From: an uncultured Clostridia bacterium
GTDB taxonomy: Bacteria > Bacillota > Clostridia > Oscillospirales > Oscillospiraceae
Assembly: GCA_945927915.1 (NCBI GenBank)
Contig: CAMEMX010000100.1
Span: forward strand, 1-5,855
Length of the DNA: 5,855 bases
Direction of reading: 5' to 3'
Position 1 is the stretch's first letter. Each line of letters begins with the position of its first letter. The notes beneath the pieces are model-generated. The model had not been told where the DNA came from and ran no database searches. It worked only from the letters and a program-made list of their open reading frames with translations. The position numbers were made by a program, and so were the translations under genes. Shown piece by piece: positions 1-4,290 of this stretch.

Positions 1-2
1 CC

Positions 3-953
3 TTACTTTTCCTTTGCGTAGGCGACGACGACGCGGCGGTGCGGCTCGGTGCCGGTGGAGAAGGTCGTGACCTCCGGATAGTCCTGCAGCGCGGCGTGGA
101 TGATGTGGCGCTCGTAGGCGTTCATCGGCTCGAGGGTGAAGTTGCGGCGGTACTTGGCAGCCTTGGCGGCCATCTTGTTGGCAAGCTGGCGCAGGGAATC
201 CTCGCGCTTGAGGCGGTAGTCCCCGGCGTCGACGCTGATGCGCAGGCGCTTTTCGCGGTCGCGGTTGATGGCGTAGCCGGTCAGGTACTGGATGGCGTCG
301 AGGGTGTCGCCGCGGCGTCCGATCAGCAGGCCGGCGTCACCGCCGACGAGATCGGCGCGGTAGCTCTCCTCGTCGAGCTTGTAGGCGTGCGGCACGGCGT
401 CCGAGCCCATGTGCTCGAGCAGACCCTTGAGGAAGACCTCGATCTTTTCCTCGACGCTGCCCGGCTCTGCCGGCGCGTAGGTGCGCGCGACCTTCGGCGC
501 TTCGGCCTTAGGCTGCTTTTCCTGACGGGGCTTTTCCGGGCGCGGCTCGGCCTTGCGTTCGGGACGCGGCTCGGCCTTGCGTTCGGGACGCGGCTCGGCC
601 TTCTTGTCGCTGCGGCGGTCGGGCTTTTTCTCGGCGCGGCGGGGCTGCTGCTCCGGCTCGATCTTCTTGCCGGGGCGGGAGATGACGCCGGTGGTGGCGG
701 CGGGGATCTCCGGGCGCTCCTTCGGCTTCGAGCGGGAGGCGGAGGACAGCGCCGTCTTCGGGGCGACGACCTCATCCGGCACCTCATAGGTCACCTTGAC
801 CTCGGCGGGCGACGAGCCGATGCCGAGGAAGCCGGAACGCGCGTTCTTCAGCACCTCGACGGAGACGCTGTCCCGGTCGAGCTTGAGCTGCGCGAGCGCC
901 GCCTCGATGGCAAGCTCGATGGTCTTGCCTGTCGTGACAATATATTTTTCCAT
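3..953 (-). CDS. jag: Jag/KhpB (EloR) family RNA-binding protein
   Basis: 316-residue cytoplasmic RNA-binding protein. Members of this family (Jag, KhpB, EloR) form a complex with the small KH protein KhpA and affect cell elongation and division in Firmicutes; that role is family knowledge, not visible here. Seen in the sequence: a Jag_N domain at about residues 1-56 with the typical SGFLGIG stretch (40-46); a long charged linker rich in Lys, Arg, Glu and Pro (about 65-165) carrying three copies of the octad KAEPRPER (118-140, the last incomplete); a KH domain (about 168-243) with the signature loop GRRG at 212-215; and a C-terminal R3H domain (about 250-312) with the motif STGTEPHRRVVV at 299-310. 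It is the last gene of the rpmH operon in the window. Its AAGGAG ribosome binding site (959-964) overlaps the yidC stop codon, so translation is probably coupled. The stop is TAA, 2 nt from the window edge; mnmE often follows but is not visible. Confidence 0.95.
   Translation of the reverse strand: MEKYIVTTGKTIELAIEAALAQLKLDRDSVSVEVLKNARSGFLGIGSSPAEVKVTYEVPDEVVAPKTALSSASRSKPKERPEIPAATTGVISRPGKKIEPEQQPRRAEKKPDRRSDKKAEPRPERKAEPRPERKAEPRPEKPRQEKQPKAEAPKVARTYAPAEPGSVEEKIEVFLKGLLEHMGSDAVPHAYKLDEESYRADLVGGDAGLLIGRRGDTLDAIQYLTGYAINRDREKRLRISVDAGDYRLKREDSLRQLANKMAAKAAKYRRNFTLEPMNAYERHIIHAALQDYPEVTTFSTGTEPHRRVVVAYAKEK
541..600 (-). repeat. 24-bp in-frame tandem repeat in the jag linker
   Basis: Two exact 24-bp units (541-564 and 565-588) plus an exact 12-bp third part (589-600). 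The unit is a multiple of three and encodes the octad KAEPRPER in the disordered linker of Jag (residues about 118-140). The DNA identity of the copies suggests recent slippage expansion; copy number may differ between strains. Confidence 0.9.
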
Positions 954-962
954 GATGACTCC

Positions 963-2126
963 TTATTCGTTATCGTAGCGGTCGGGGCGGTAGGCTCTGC
1001 CGCGGGCGAAGGGACGGTCTTCCTCGCCGCCGAGCACCTTTGCGGCCTCCTCGGTCGGCAGACCCTGCGCGGCACGCTTCTTTGCCTCGTAGTCCTTCGC
1101 GGCGGCCTCGCGGCTCTGCTTGTCGCGGAGCTGCTGCTTCTTTTTGCTGGTGTTTTCGGTGATGCCGTCGGGGTTGGCGGCGCGTTTGGCGGCGCGGATG
1201 CGCTCCTTTTCGGCCTCCTCGGCGGCACGCTGGGCGGCCTTTTCGCGCTTGACGGCGTCCTCAGCGTCATAGACCTTGCGGTAGTGCTTGGTCAGGAAGT
1301 AGTCTTGCACGATGCCGAGCAGGCTCTGCGCGATCCAGTAGATCGAGATGCCGAGCGGCATGATGAAGCCGAACCAGACGGACATCAGCGGCATGAGCAT
1401 ATTCATGACCTTGCCGGTGGAGGCGGCCTTGGCGGCGGCCTCGTCCTTTTCGCCGTTCTCGTTGCGCACGACGGTGGCGTTCATCTTCTGGCTGATGAAC
1501 ATGGCAAGATAGTTCAGGCCGCCGGAGACGAGCGGGATGATAAAGCCGCCGATCTCGGCCCAGGAGCGCATCGTCCAGAACTTCCAGCTCGGCTTGAGGC
1601 CGAGGTCGATGCCGCAGAAGAAGAAGTTCAGCGCTTCGACGCCCTCGGGCAGGAGGGCGGGGTTGCTGGCGGCACGGTACTGCCAGTAGAAGTCGAGCTT
1701 GTCCGCCGCGACGCCCTCCAGCGCGGCGAAGGCGTCCTTGATGGAGGAGACCTGCTCTGCGCTCAGGTGCATCAGGTAGGTCAGCGGCTCGCGGATGACG
1801 TTATACAGCGGGATGAGGATGAGCAGCGGGATGAACGCCCAGAGGCAGCCGCCGGTCATGCTGGCGCCTTCCTCTTTATAAAGCTGCTGGACCTCCTGCT
1901 GGTACTTCGCCTTGTCATCGCCGCAGGCGAGCTCGATCTGCTTGACCTTGGGCTGCAGGCGGGTGGTTTTCATCATGCTCTTTTTGCTCTTGGCGCTCAC
2001 GGGCAGCAGGATCAGCTTGACCGCCAGCGAGAAGAGGATCAGCGCGATGCCGTAGTTGCTGAAGAAGTTGTAGAAGAACTCCAACACATAGCCGAAGGGG
2101 GTTTGGATAAAGGGAATGTTAAACAT
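963..2126 (-). CDS. yidC: YidC/Oxa1/Alb3 family membrane protein insertase
   Basis: 387-residue integral membrane insertase that places membrane proteins in the lipid bilayer, alone or with SecYEG. It is the short Gram-positive form: there is no P1 domain, and no lipoprotein signal (lipobox) is seen at the N-terminus. Five hydrophobic stretches fit the family: about 24-43, 94-112, 189-211, 240-257 and 258-277. The cytoplasmic loop after the first helix contains the usual basic stretch and LQPKVKQI (57-64). In the first helix the groove position that is Arg73 in Bacillus subtilis SpoIIIJ is Lys37 here (context SLAVKLILLP). The extracytoplasmic segment between helices 2 and 3 (about 114-186) is fairly long. 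The tail from about 285 is highly charged (Lys, Arg, Glu, Ala) and is expected to face the cytosol, where such tails contact the ribosome. The ATG at 2124-2126 has a GGAGA box (2133-2137) 6 nt upstream. The gene lies 54 nt after yidD and 9 nt before jag. Confidence 0.96.
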   Translation of the reverse strand: MFNIPFIQTPFGYVLEFFYNFFSNYGIALILFSLAVKLILLPVSAKSKKSMMKTTRLQPKVKQIELACGDDKAKYQQEVQQLYKEEGASMTGGCLWAFIPLLILIPLYNVIREPLTYLMHLSAEQVSSIKDAFAALEGVAADKLDFYWQYRAASNPALLPEGVEALNFFFCGIDLGLKPSWKFWTMRSWAEIGGFIIPLVSGGLNYLAMFISQKMNATVVRNENGEKDEAAAKAASTGKVMNMLMPLMSVWFGFIMPLGISIYWIAQSLLGIVQDYFLTKHYRKVYDAEDAVKREKAAQRAAEEAEKERIRAAKRAANPDGITENTSKKKQQLRDKQSREAAAKDYEAKKRAAQGLPTEEAAKVLGGEEDRPFARGRAYRPDRYDNE

Positions 2127-2180
2127 CGTTACTCTCCAAAGTTCGGTAGGGTGGCGCCGCGGGACGCGGCGGGTGGACGG

Positions 2181-2393
2181 TCACGGCACGGGATCGTAAA
2201 AGTCGCCGTGATTGAAGGGGTTGCACCGTAATAACCGTTTGAAGGTCAGCCAGCCGCCCTTCAGCGCGCCGTATTTCTCGATGGCCTCCAGACCGTACTC
2301 CGAGCAGGTCGGGATAAAGCGGCATTTGCCGGGGAAGGCCGGGGAGATATACCTGCGGTAAAAGCGGATGAGCGCAAGCAGGACTCTTTTCAT
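2181..2393 (-). CDS. yidD: Membrane protein insertion efficiency factor YidD
   Basis: 70-residue protein of the YidD family (once annotated as a haemolysin-like protein), a small membrane-associated helper that improves YidC-dependent insertion. Seen: an N-terminal amphipathic stretch (about 1-18, with [13 protein letters not shown]), and the family core [19 protein letters not shown] starting at Cys24, followed by [16 protein letters not shown] ending at Cys57 and the C-terminal NPF...YDPVP. The three conserved Cys residues are 24, 30 and 57. Length is normal for the family. The ATG is preceded by an AGAGG box within about 13 nt. Unlike most copies of this operon, where rnpA and yidD are adjacent or nearly so, a 353-nt stretch of repeats separates it from rnpA, so it may depend on read-through. 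Confidence 0.95.
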   Translation of the reverse strand: MKRVLLALIRFYRRYISPAFPGKCRFIPTCSEYGLEAIEKYGALKGGWLTFKRLLRCNPFNHGDFYDPVP

Positions 2394-2411
2394 TGGAATT
2401 TACCTCTTTTT

Positions 2412-2439
2412 GGGCTAAGGGCTAAGGACTAAGGGTGAA
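2412..2439. repeat. Heptamer tandem repeat upstream of yidD
   Basis: Four consecutive 7-nt units on the plus strand: GGGCTAA, GGGCTAA, GGACTAA, GGGTGAA. They lie immediately upstream of the yidD ribosome binding site as read on the minus strand. The period and the GGNNNAA pattern resemble the heptamer arrays at 4185-4212 and 4247-4281. Their role is unknown. Confidence 0.75.
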
Positions 2440-2449
2440 TGACTGTTGT

Positions 2450-2465
2450 GTTCGCTTACGCGAAC
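2450..2465. repeat. Small perfect hairpin
   Basis: GTTCGC (2450-2455) and GCGAAC (2460-2465) form a 6-bp stem with a 4-nt loop (TTAC). No T-run follows on either strand, so it is not a typical terminator. It is part of the repeat cluster upstream of yidD. Confidence 0.6.
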
Positions 2466-2480
2466 GGATTTATTCTGTAG

Positions 2481-2500
2481 GGCGGGGACATGTCCCCGCC
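2481..2500. repeat. Perfect 20-bp palindrome A
   Basis: Positions 2481-2490 (GGCGGGGACA) are exactly reverse-complementary to 2491-2500. The core is ACATGT. It shares the core, length and outer GG/CC with palindrome B at 2703-2722, and the positions at which they differ change on both arms, so symmetry is kept in each. Confidence 0.85.
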
Positions 2501-2503
2501 GGG

Positions 2504-2542
2504 GAACTACCGAAATGGTACAAACCCGTTCGTTTTCACCGT
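2504..2542. repeat. 39-bp direct repeat, copy 1
   Basis: Begins GAACTACCGAA and ends TTTTCACCGT. It aligns without gaps to 2648-2686 with 30 of 39 positions identical by hand count. It sits between palindrome A and hairpin repeat 1. It probably belongs to a dispersed intergenic repeat family of this genome (inference). Confidence 0.7.
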
Positions 2543-2545
2543 ATG

Positions 2546-2581
2546 GATTGCCACGGCTTGCTCCGCAAGCCTCGCAATGAC
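2546..2581 (-). repeat. Dispersed hairpin repeat, copy 1 (inverted)
   Basis: Outer arms GATTGCCAC (2546-2554) and TCGCAATGAC (2572-2581) enclose a hairpin with a perfect 7-bp stem GGCTTGC/GCAAGCC and a 3-nt loop. The outer ATTGC and GCAAT also pair. The arms are the exact reverse complement of those of copy 2, while the stem sequence is different. Strand is given relative to copy 2. Repeats with ends like GTCATTGCGA...GTGGCAATC are common between genes in several bacterial groups. Confidence 0.8.
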
Positions 2582-2600
2582 AAATGGGGTGGCGTTTCGT

Positions 2601-2639
2601 GTCATTGCGAAGCCAGTGCGCACACTGGCTGTGGCAATC
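2601..2639 (+). repeat. Dispersed hairpin repeat, copy 2
   Basis: Arms GTCATTGCGA (2601-2610) and GTGGCAATC (2631-2639) enclose a perfect 8-bp stem AGCCAGTG/CACTGGCT with the 4-nt loop CGCA. The arms match copy 1 exactly in inverse orientation, at 10 and 9 bp; the two copies are 19 bp apart. The stem differs from copy 1 in sequence but remains fully paired. Confidence 0.8.
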
Positions 2640-2647
2640 TTGTGCAG

Positions 2648-2686
2648 GAACTGCCGAATCTGTACAAATTCATTCGTCTGCACCGT
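2648..2686. repeat. 39-bp direct repeat, copy 2
   Basis: Starts GAACTGCCGAA and ends CTGCACCGT; gap-free match to 2504-2542 at 30 of 39 positions. This copy is bracketed by a 6-bp inverted repeat GTGCAG (2642-2647) and CTGCAC (2678-2683), which copy 1 lacks in clear form. Confidence 0.7.
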
Positions 2687-2702
2687 CTGCCGCTGCGCGG
2701 TC

Positions 2703-2722
2703 GGTGGACACATGTGTCCACC
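2703..2722. repeat. Perfect 20-bp palindrome B
   Basis: GGTGGACACA (2703-2712) is exactly reverse-complementary to 2713-2722, with core ACATGT as in palindrome A. It lies 24 nt after the rnpA stop codon as transcribed. No T-run follows on the minus strand, so it is not a standard terminator, though it could protect or process an mRNA 3' end (inference). Confidence 0.85.
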
Positions 2723-2746
2723 CTGCAACCGTCTGTCGCCCACACT

Positions 2747-3079
2747 TCATTTCTTCTGCAGCCCGACCTTGGCGGACAGGGTCAAAAACGCCCGCGTCAG
2801 GGCGTCAAAGTCCGCCCCGACCGACGCCGACCGCGCGACGATGACAAAATCAAAGCCCTGCGCCAGCGTGTCCTCATGCAGCCGCACGATCTCGCGCAAC
2901 CTGCGCCGCACGCGGTTGCGCACGACGGCGTGGCCGAGCTTGGTGCTGACGGTCAGACCCATGCGGCTGACGTCCGTGCCGTTGCGGCGGCAGTAGATGA
3001 CAAGGTAGCGGTTGCCGGCGCTCACGCCGCGGTAATACAGACGGCGGAAGGCGGCATTCTCCTTCAGCGAAACGACCAT
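2747..3079 (-). CDS. rnpA: Ribonuclease P protein component (RnpA, C5)
   Basis: 110-residue basic protein that binds the RNase P RNA and helps it remove 5' leaders from precursor tRNAs. Seen: N-terminal SLKENAAFRRLYYRG (4-18), which matches the family's RNase P entry region; GLTVSTKLGHAVVRNRVRRRLRE (41-63) containing the RNR signature (RNRVRRRLRE at 54-63) that contacts the RNA; and a C-terminal FDFVIVARS (77-85) typical of the last strand. The start was put at ATG 3077-3079 because GGAGG (3086-3090) stands 6 nt upstream and the family alignment begins here; an in-frame ATG at 3136 would add 19 residues unlike the family. The stop is TGA. It lies 85 nt downstream of rpmH, with a GC-rich hairpin in between. 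Confidence 0.96.
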   Translation of the reverse strand: MVVSLKENAAFRRLYYRGVSAGNRYLVIYCRRNGTDVSRMGLTVSTKLGHAVVRNRVRRRLREIVRLHEDTLAQGFDFVIVARSASVGADFDALTRAFLTLSAKVGLQKK

Positions 3080-3085
3080 GCGTTT

Positions 3086-3090
3086 CCTCC
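3086..3090 (-). promoter_or_regulatory. Ribosome binding site of rnpA
   Basis: GGAGG on the minus strand, 6 nt before the ATG at 3077-3079. It decides the rnpA start in favour of the shorter protein. Confidence 0.8.
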
Positions 3091-3101
3091 AATACAAAGA
3101 A

Positions 3102-3125
3102 GGCGAACAGATCGCTCCGTTCGCC
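3102..3125 (-). terminator. Possible weak terminator or processing hairpin between rpmH and rnpA
   Basis: A perfect 7-bp stem GGCGAAC (3102-3108) and GTTCGCC (3119-3125) with a 10-nt loop, followed on the minus strand by the moderately T-rich TTCTTTGTATT. The tail is too interrupted for a strong terminator. A partial stop here would lower rnpA relative to rpmH, which fits the need for far more L34 than RnpA (inference). Confidence 0.4.
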
Positions 3126-3164
3126 CCTGATGACATTCAAACAGTATGGTGCGGTCACGGCTCC

Positions 3165-3299
3165 TTAGGCGGACAGGACAGCTCTGCCTTTGGCACGGCG
3201 GCGGGCAAGGACCTTGCGGCCGTTGGCGGTAGCCATTCTCTTGCGGAAACCATGGACCTTTGCGCGATGGCGCTTTCTGGGCTGATAGGTACGCAGCAC
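3165..3299 (-). CDS. rpmH: 50S ribosomal protein L34
   Basis: 44-residue, very basic protein of the large ribosomal subunit. The sequence starts (V/M)[21 protein letters not shown] and continues [22 protein letters not shown], a near-canonical L34 with the usual length of 44-46. The start codon is GTG (3297-3299), chosen because AGGAGGTG stands 7 nt upstream and because L34 begins exactly at this point; the stop is TAA (3165-3167). It is the first gene of the rpmH-rnpA-yidD-yidC-jag operon, behind a near-consensus promoter. In many bacteria dnaA lies next to rpmH on the other side; here the neighbour is a divergent zinc-ribbon gene. Confidence 0.97.
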   Translation of the reverse strand: MLRTYQPRKRHRAKVHGFRKRMATANGRKVLARRRAKGRAVLSA

Positions 3300-3306
3300 T
3301 TGGGAA

Positions 3307-3314
3307 CACCTCCT
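3307..3314 (-). promoter_or_regulatory. Ribosome binding site of rpmH
   Basis: AGGAGGTG on the minus strand, a near-perfect match to the 16S rRNA tail, 7 nt before the GTG start. It supports the non-ATG start of rpmH and high translation. Confidence 0.85.
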
Positions 3315-3362
3315 GTAATATTATGCTCAACAGCCGGAATCGACCGTAGCAAACCAAAAATG

Positions 3363-3380
3363 TTGCACATATTTGCGCAA
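3363..3380. promoter_or_regulatory. Imperfect 18-bp palindrome at the predicted rpmH transcript start
   Basis: TTGCACATATTTGCGCAA pairs with its own reverse complement at 7 of 9 arm positions by hand count. It begins about 6 nt downstream of the -10 box, so it would lie at the 5' end of the rpmH transcript or act as an operator overlapping the start site. Function is unknown. Confidence 0.35.
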
Positions 3381-3385
3381 ATGGT

Positions 3386-3415
3386 ATTATATCGCAAGTC
3401 GGCGGGGAAAGTCAA
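3386..3415 (-). promoter_or_regulatory. Sigma-A type promoter of the rpmH operon
   Basis: On the minus strand, -35 TTGACT (3410-3415) and an exact -10 TATAAT (3386-3391) are separated by 18 nt. Directly upstream of the -35 box lies a strongly A/T-rich tract (about 3419-3434) that resembles an UP element. The predicted start site is near 3379, giving a leader of about 80 nt before rpmH. This is the only strong promoter seen for the five-gene operon. Confidence 0.8.
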
Positions 3416-3554
3416 CCGAAAATTTTATTTTTTTACGCGAAAACGTAAACTTGTGGCGTTTTGCCGCCCGTCGTACAAGATATTGTGCGTTTTGCCGGGG
3501 GAATAAACTTTTTCTTGCATAATGCGCGGAAATTTGATATGCTGGGACAGGAAA

Positions 3555-3560
3555 GTGAGG
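3555..3560 (+). promoter_or_regulatory. Ribosome binding site of the zinc-ribbon gene
   Basis: GTGAGG, 8 nt before the ATG at 3569-3571. It places the start directly before the zinc-ribbon sequence. No strong promoter was found; TTGCAT followed after 17 nt by TATGCT (about 3516-3544) is a weak candidate. Confidence 0.5.
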
Positions 3561-3568
3561 AATGTGCG

Positions 3569-4141
3569 ATGTTTTGTGTCTACTGCGGCAGGGAGCTTCC
3601 CGGAGCGGCGCATTTTTGCCCCTATTGCGGCAAGCCCGTGCCCGATGACGTCCGCGCCATGCGTCCGGCGGCGCAGCCGGTCAGCCCCGTCCTGCCGCTG
3701 AACTGGTATCGGTTTTTGACGACGTTCGGGCTGTTTGCCCTCGCGGCGCTGTTCGCGCTCAACGCGGTGGTGCTGCTTGCCGGCTGGAACTATGGCAGGG
3801 CTACCGCGCGCATTTACCGCGAGGTCGGCGCCGGGATGGTCGCGCTGGACATCGTGACGGGTGCGCTGCTGGTCGGTCTGGCGGCGCTGGCGGTGTTTGC
3901 CCGCTTCCGGCTGACCGGATGGCACCAAAACGGCCCGCTGTGCCTGTATCTGACCTTCGGCACATGGGCGCTGCTGCTGGCGGCGCACATGACCGGGGCG
4001 GTCATCCTCGCCCTGCGCGCGGGGCATTCCCTGATGGAGCTGACGACCGGGCCAACGCTTGAGTGGCTGTTTATCGCCGCCGCCGCCCTCTGCCTGAGCG
4101 TCCCGTATTTCAAAAGACGCAGGGAACTGTTTGTAAATTGA
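3569..4141 (+). CDS. Zinc-ribbon membrane protein of unknown function
   Basis: 190-residue protein. Residues 3-20 form a zinc ribbon, CVYC (3-6) and CPYC (17-20), separated by ten residues, as in the small zinc-ribbon modules common in Firmicutes membrane proteins. After a proline-rich linker (about 23-44) come about four hydrophobic segments: 49-72, 88-111, 124-149 and 164-181. The end is basic (FKRRRELFVN). With no signal peptide, the ribbon is expected on the cytosolic side. I do not recognise a specific family or function. The start at ATG 3569 puts the Cys motif at the N-terminus, as usual, and has a GTGAGG box 8 nt upstream; an ATG 30 nt earlier is possible. It is divergent from rpmH, stands alone, and is followed by a strong terminator 2 nt after its stop codon (TGA). 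Confidence 0.85.
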   Translation: MFCVYCGRELPGAAHFCPYCGKPVPDDVRAMRPAAQPVSPVLPLNWYRFLTTFGLFALAALFALNAVVLLAGWNYGRATARIYREVGAGMVALDIVTGALLVGLAALAVFARFRLTGWHQNGPLCLYLTFGTWALLLAAHMTGAVILALRAGHSLMELTTGPTLEWLFIAAAALCLSVPYFKRRRELFVN

Positions 4142-4143
4142 CG

Positions 4144-4170
4144 AAAAACCGCCCGAAAGGGCGGTTTTTT
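4144..4170 (+). terminator. Intrinsic terminator of the zinc-ribbon gene, probably bidirectional
   Basis: A perfect 11-bp stem AAAAACCGCCC (4144-4154) and GGGCGGTTTTT (4159-4169) with a GAAA tetraloop, ending in a run of six T. The complementary A-run on the left gives a T-run on the minus strand too, so it may also stop transcription coming from the cysteine desulfurase gene. Confidence 0.92.
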
Positions 4171-4178
4171 GTCGGCAG

Positions 4179-4290
4179 GAAATGGTGAATAGAGAATAGG
4201 GAATAGTGAATAGATAGATCGTGAGGCTCACTATGTAAGCTTCAACTGTTCACGATTCACTTTTCTCTTTTCCCTGTTCACTATTTTCCT
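4179..4290. repeat. Inverted pair of heptamer tandem repeats between convergent genes
   Basis: The left arm has four 7-nt units, GTGAATA, GAGAATA, GGGAATA, GTGAATA (4185-4212). The right arm, read on the minus strand, has five: GTGAACA, GGGAAAA, GAGAAAA, GTGAATC, GTGAACA (4281 down to 4247). The arms align as an imperfect inverted repeat from about 4179-4224 to 4250-4290, with an exact inner pair ATCGTGA (4218-4224) and TCACGAT (4250-4256). The right arm covers the last two codons and the TAG stop of the cysteine desulfurase gene. Heptameric tandem repeats of this kind are known between genes in other bacteria (for example the STRR sequences of cyanobacteria); the link is by analogy only. Confidence 0.75.

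Larger units (their letters stand above)
2394..2746. other. 353-nt repeat-filled gap between rnpA and yidD
   Basis: No credible gene is present on either strand. The stretch is made of short repeats, listed separately: a heptamer tandem (2412-2439), a small hairpin (2450-2465), two 20-bp palindromes (2481-2500 and 2703-2722), a 39-bp diverged direct repeat (2504-2542 and 2648-2686) and two hairpin repeats facing each other (2546-2581 and 2601-2639). None of the hairpins is followed by a T-run on the minus strand, so none looks like an intrinsic terminator, and no convincing promoter for yidD was seen. Open frames here read only through the repeats. Confidence 0.8.

Noticed and set aside
39..2231. 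A 730-residue plus-strand open frame running antisense to jag and yidC
   Set aside because: It lies opposite two clear, conserved genes, has low-complexity Ala/Val/Leu/Gly/Asp composition, and is the expected stop-free shadow of GC-rich coding sequence.
2507..2743. A 78-residue minus-strand open frame between rnpA and yidD
   Set aside because: Its translation follows the hairpin, palindrome and direct repeats, has no recognisable domain, and such frames arise wherever these repeats occur.
2440..2746. A CRISPR array
   Set aside because: The repeats are few, differ in kind and orientation, and have no regular spacers; no cas gene is present.
2435..3130. A 231-residue plus-strand open frame across the repeats and rnpA
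   Set aside because: Half lies in repeats and half is antisense to rnpA; there is no family resemblance.
3361..3370. A DnaA box (TGTTGCACA)
   Set aside because: It differs from TTATCCACA at three of nine positions and is single, so it does not support an origin.
3432..3449. A hairpin TTTACG/CGTAAA as a terminator
   Set aside because: On neither strand is the stem followed by a T-run; the T-rich part precedes it on the plus strand and is better explained as the A/T-rich region upstream of the rpmH promoter.
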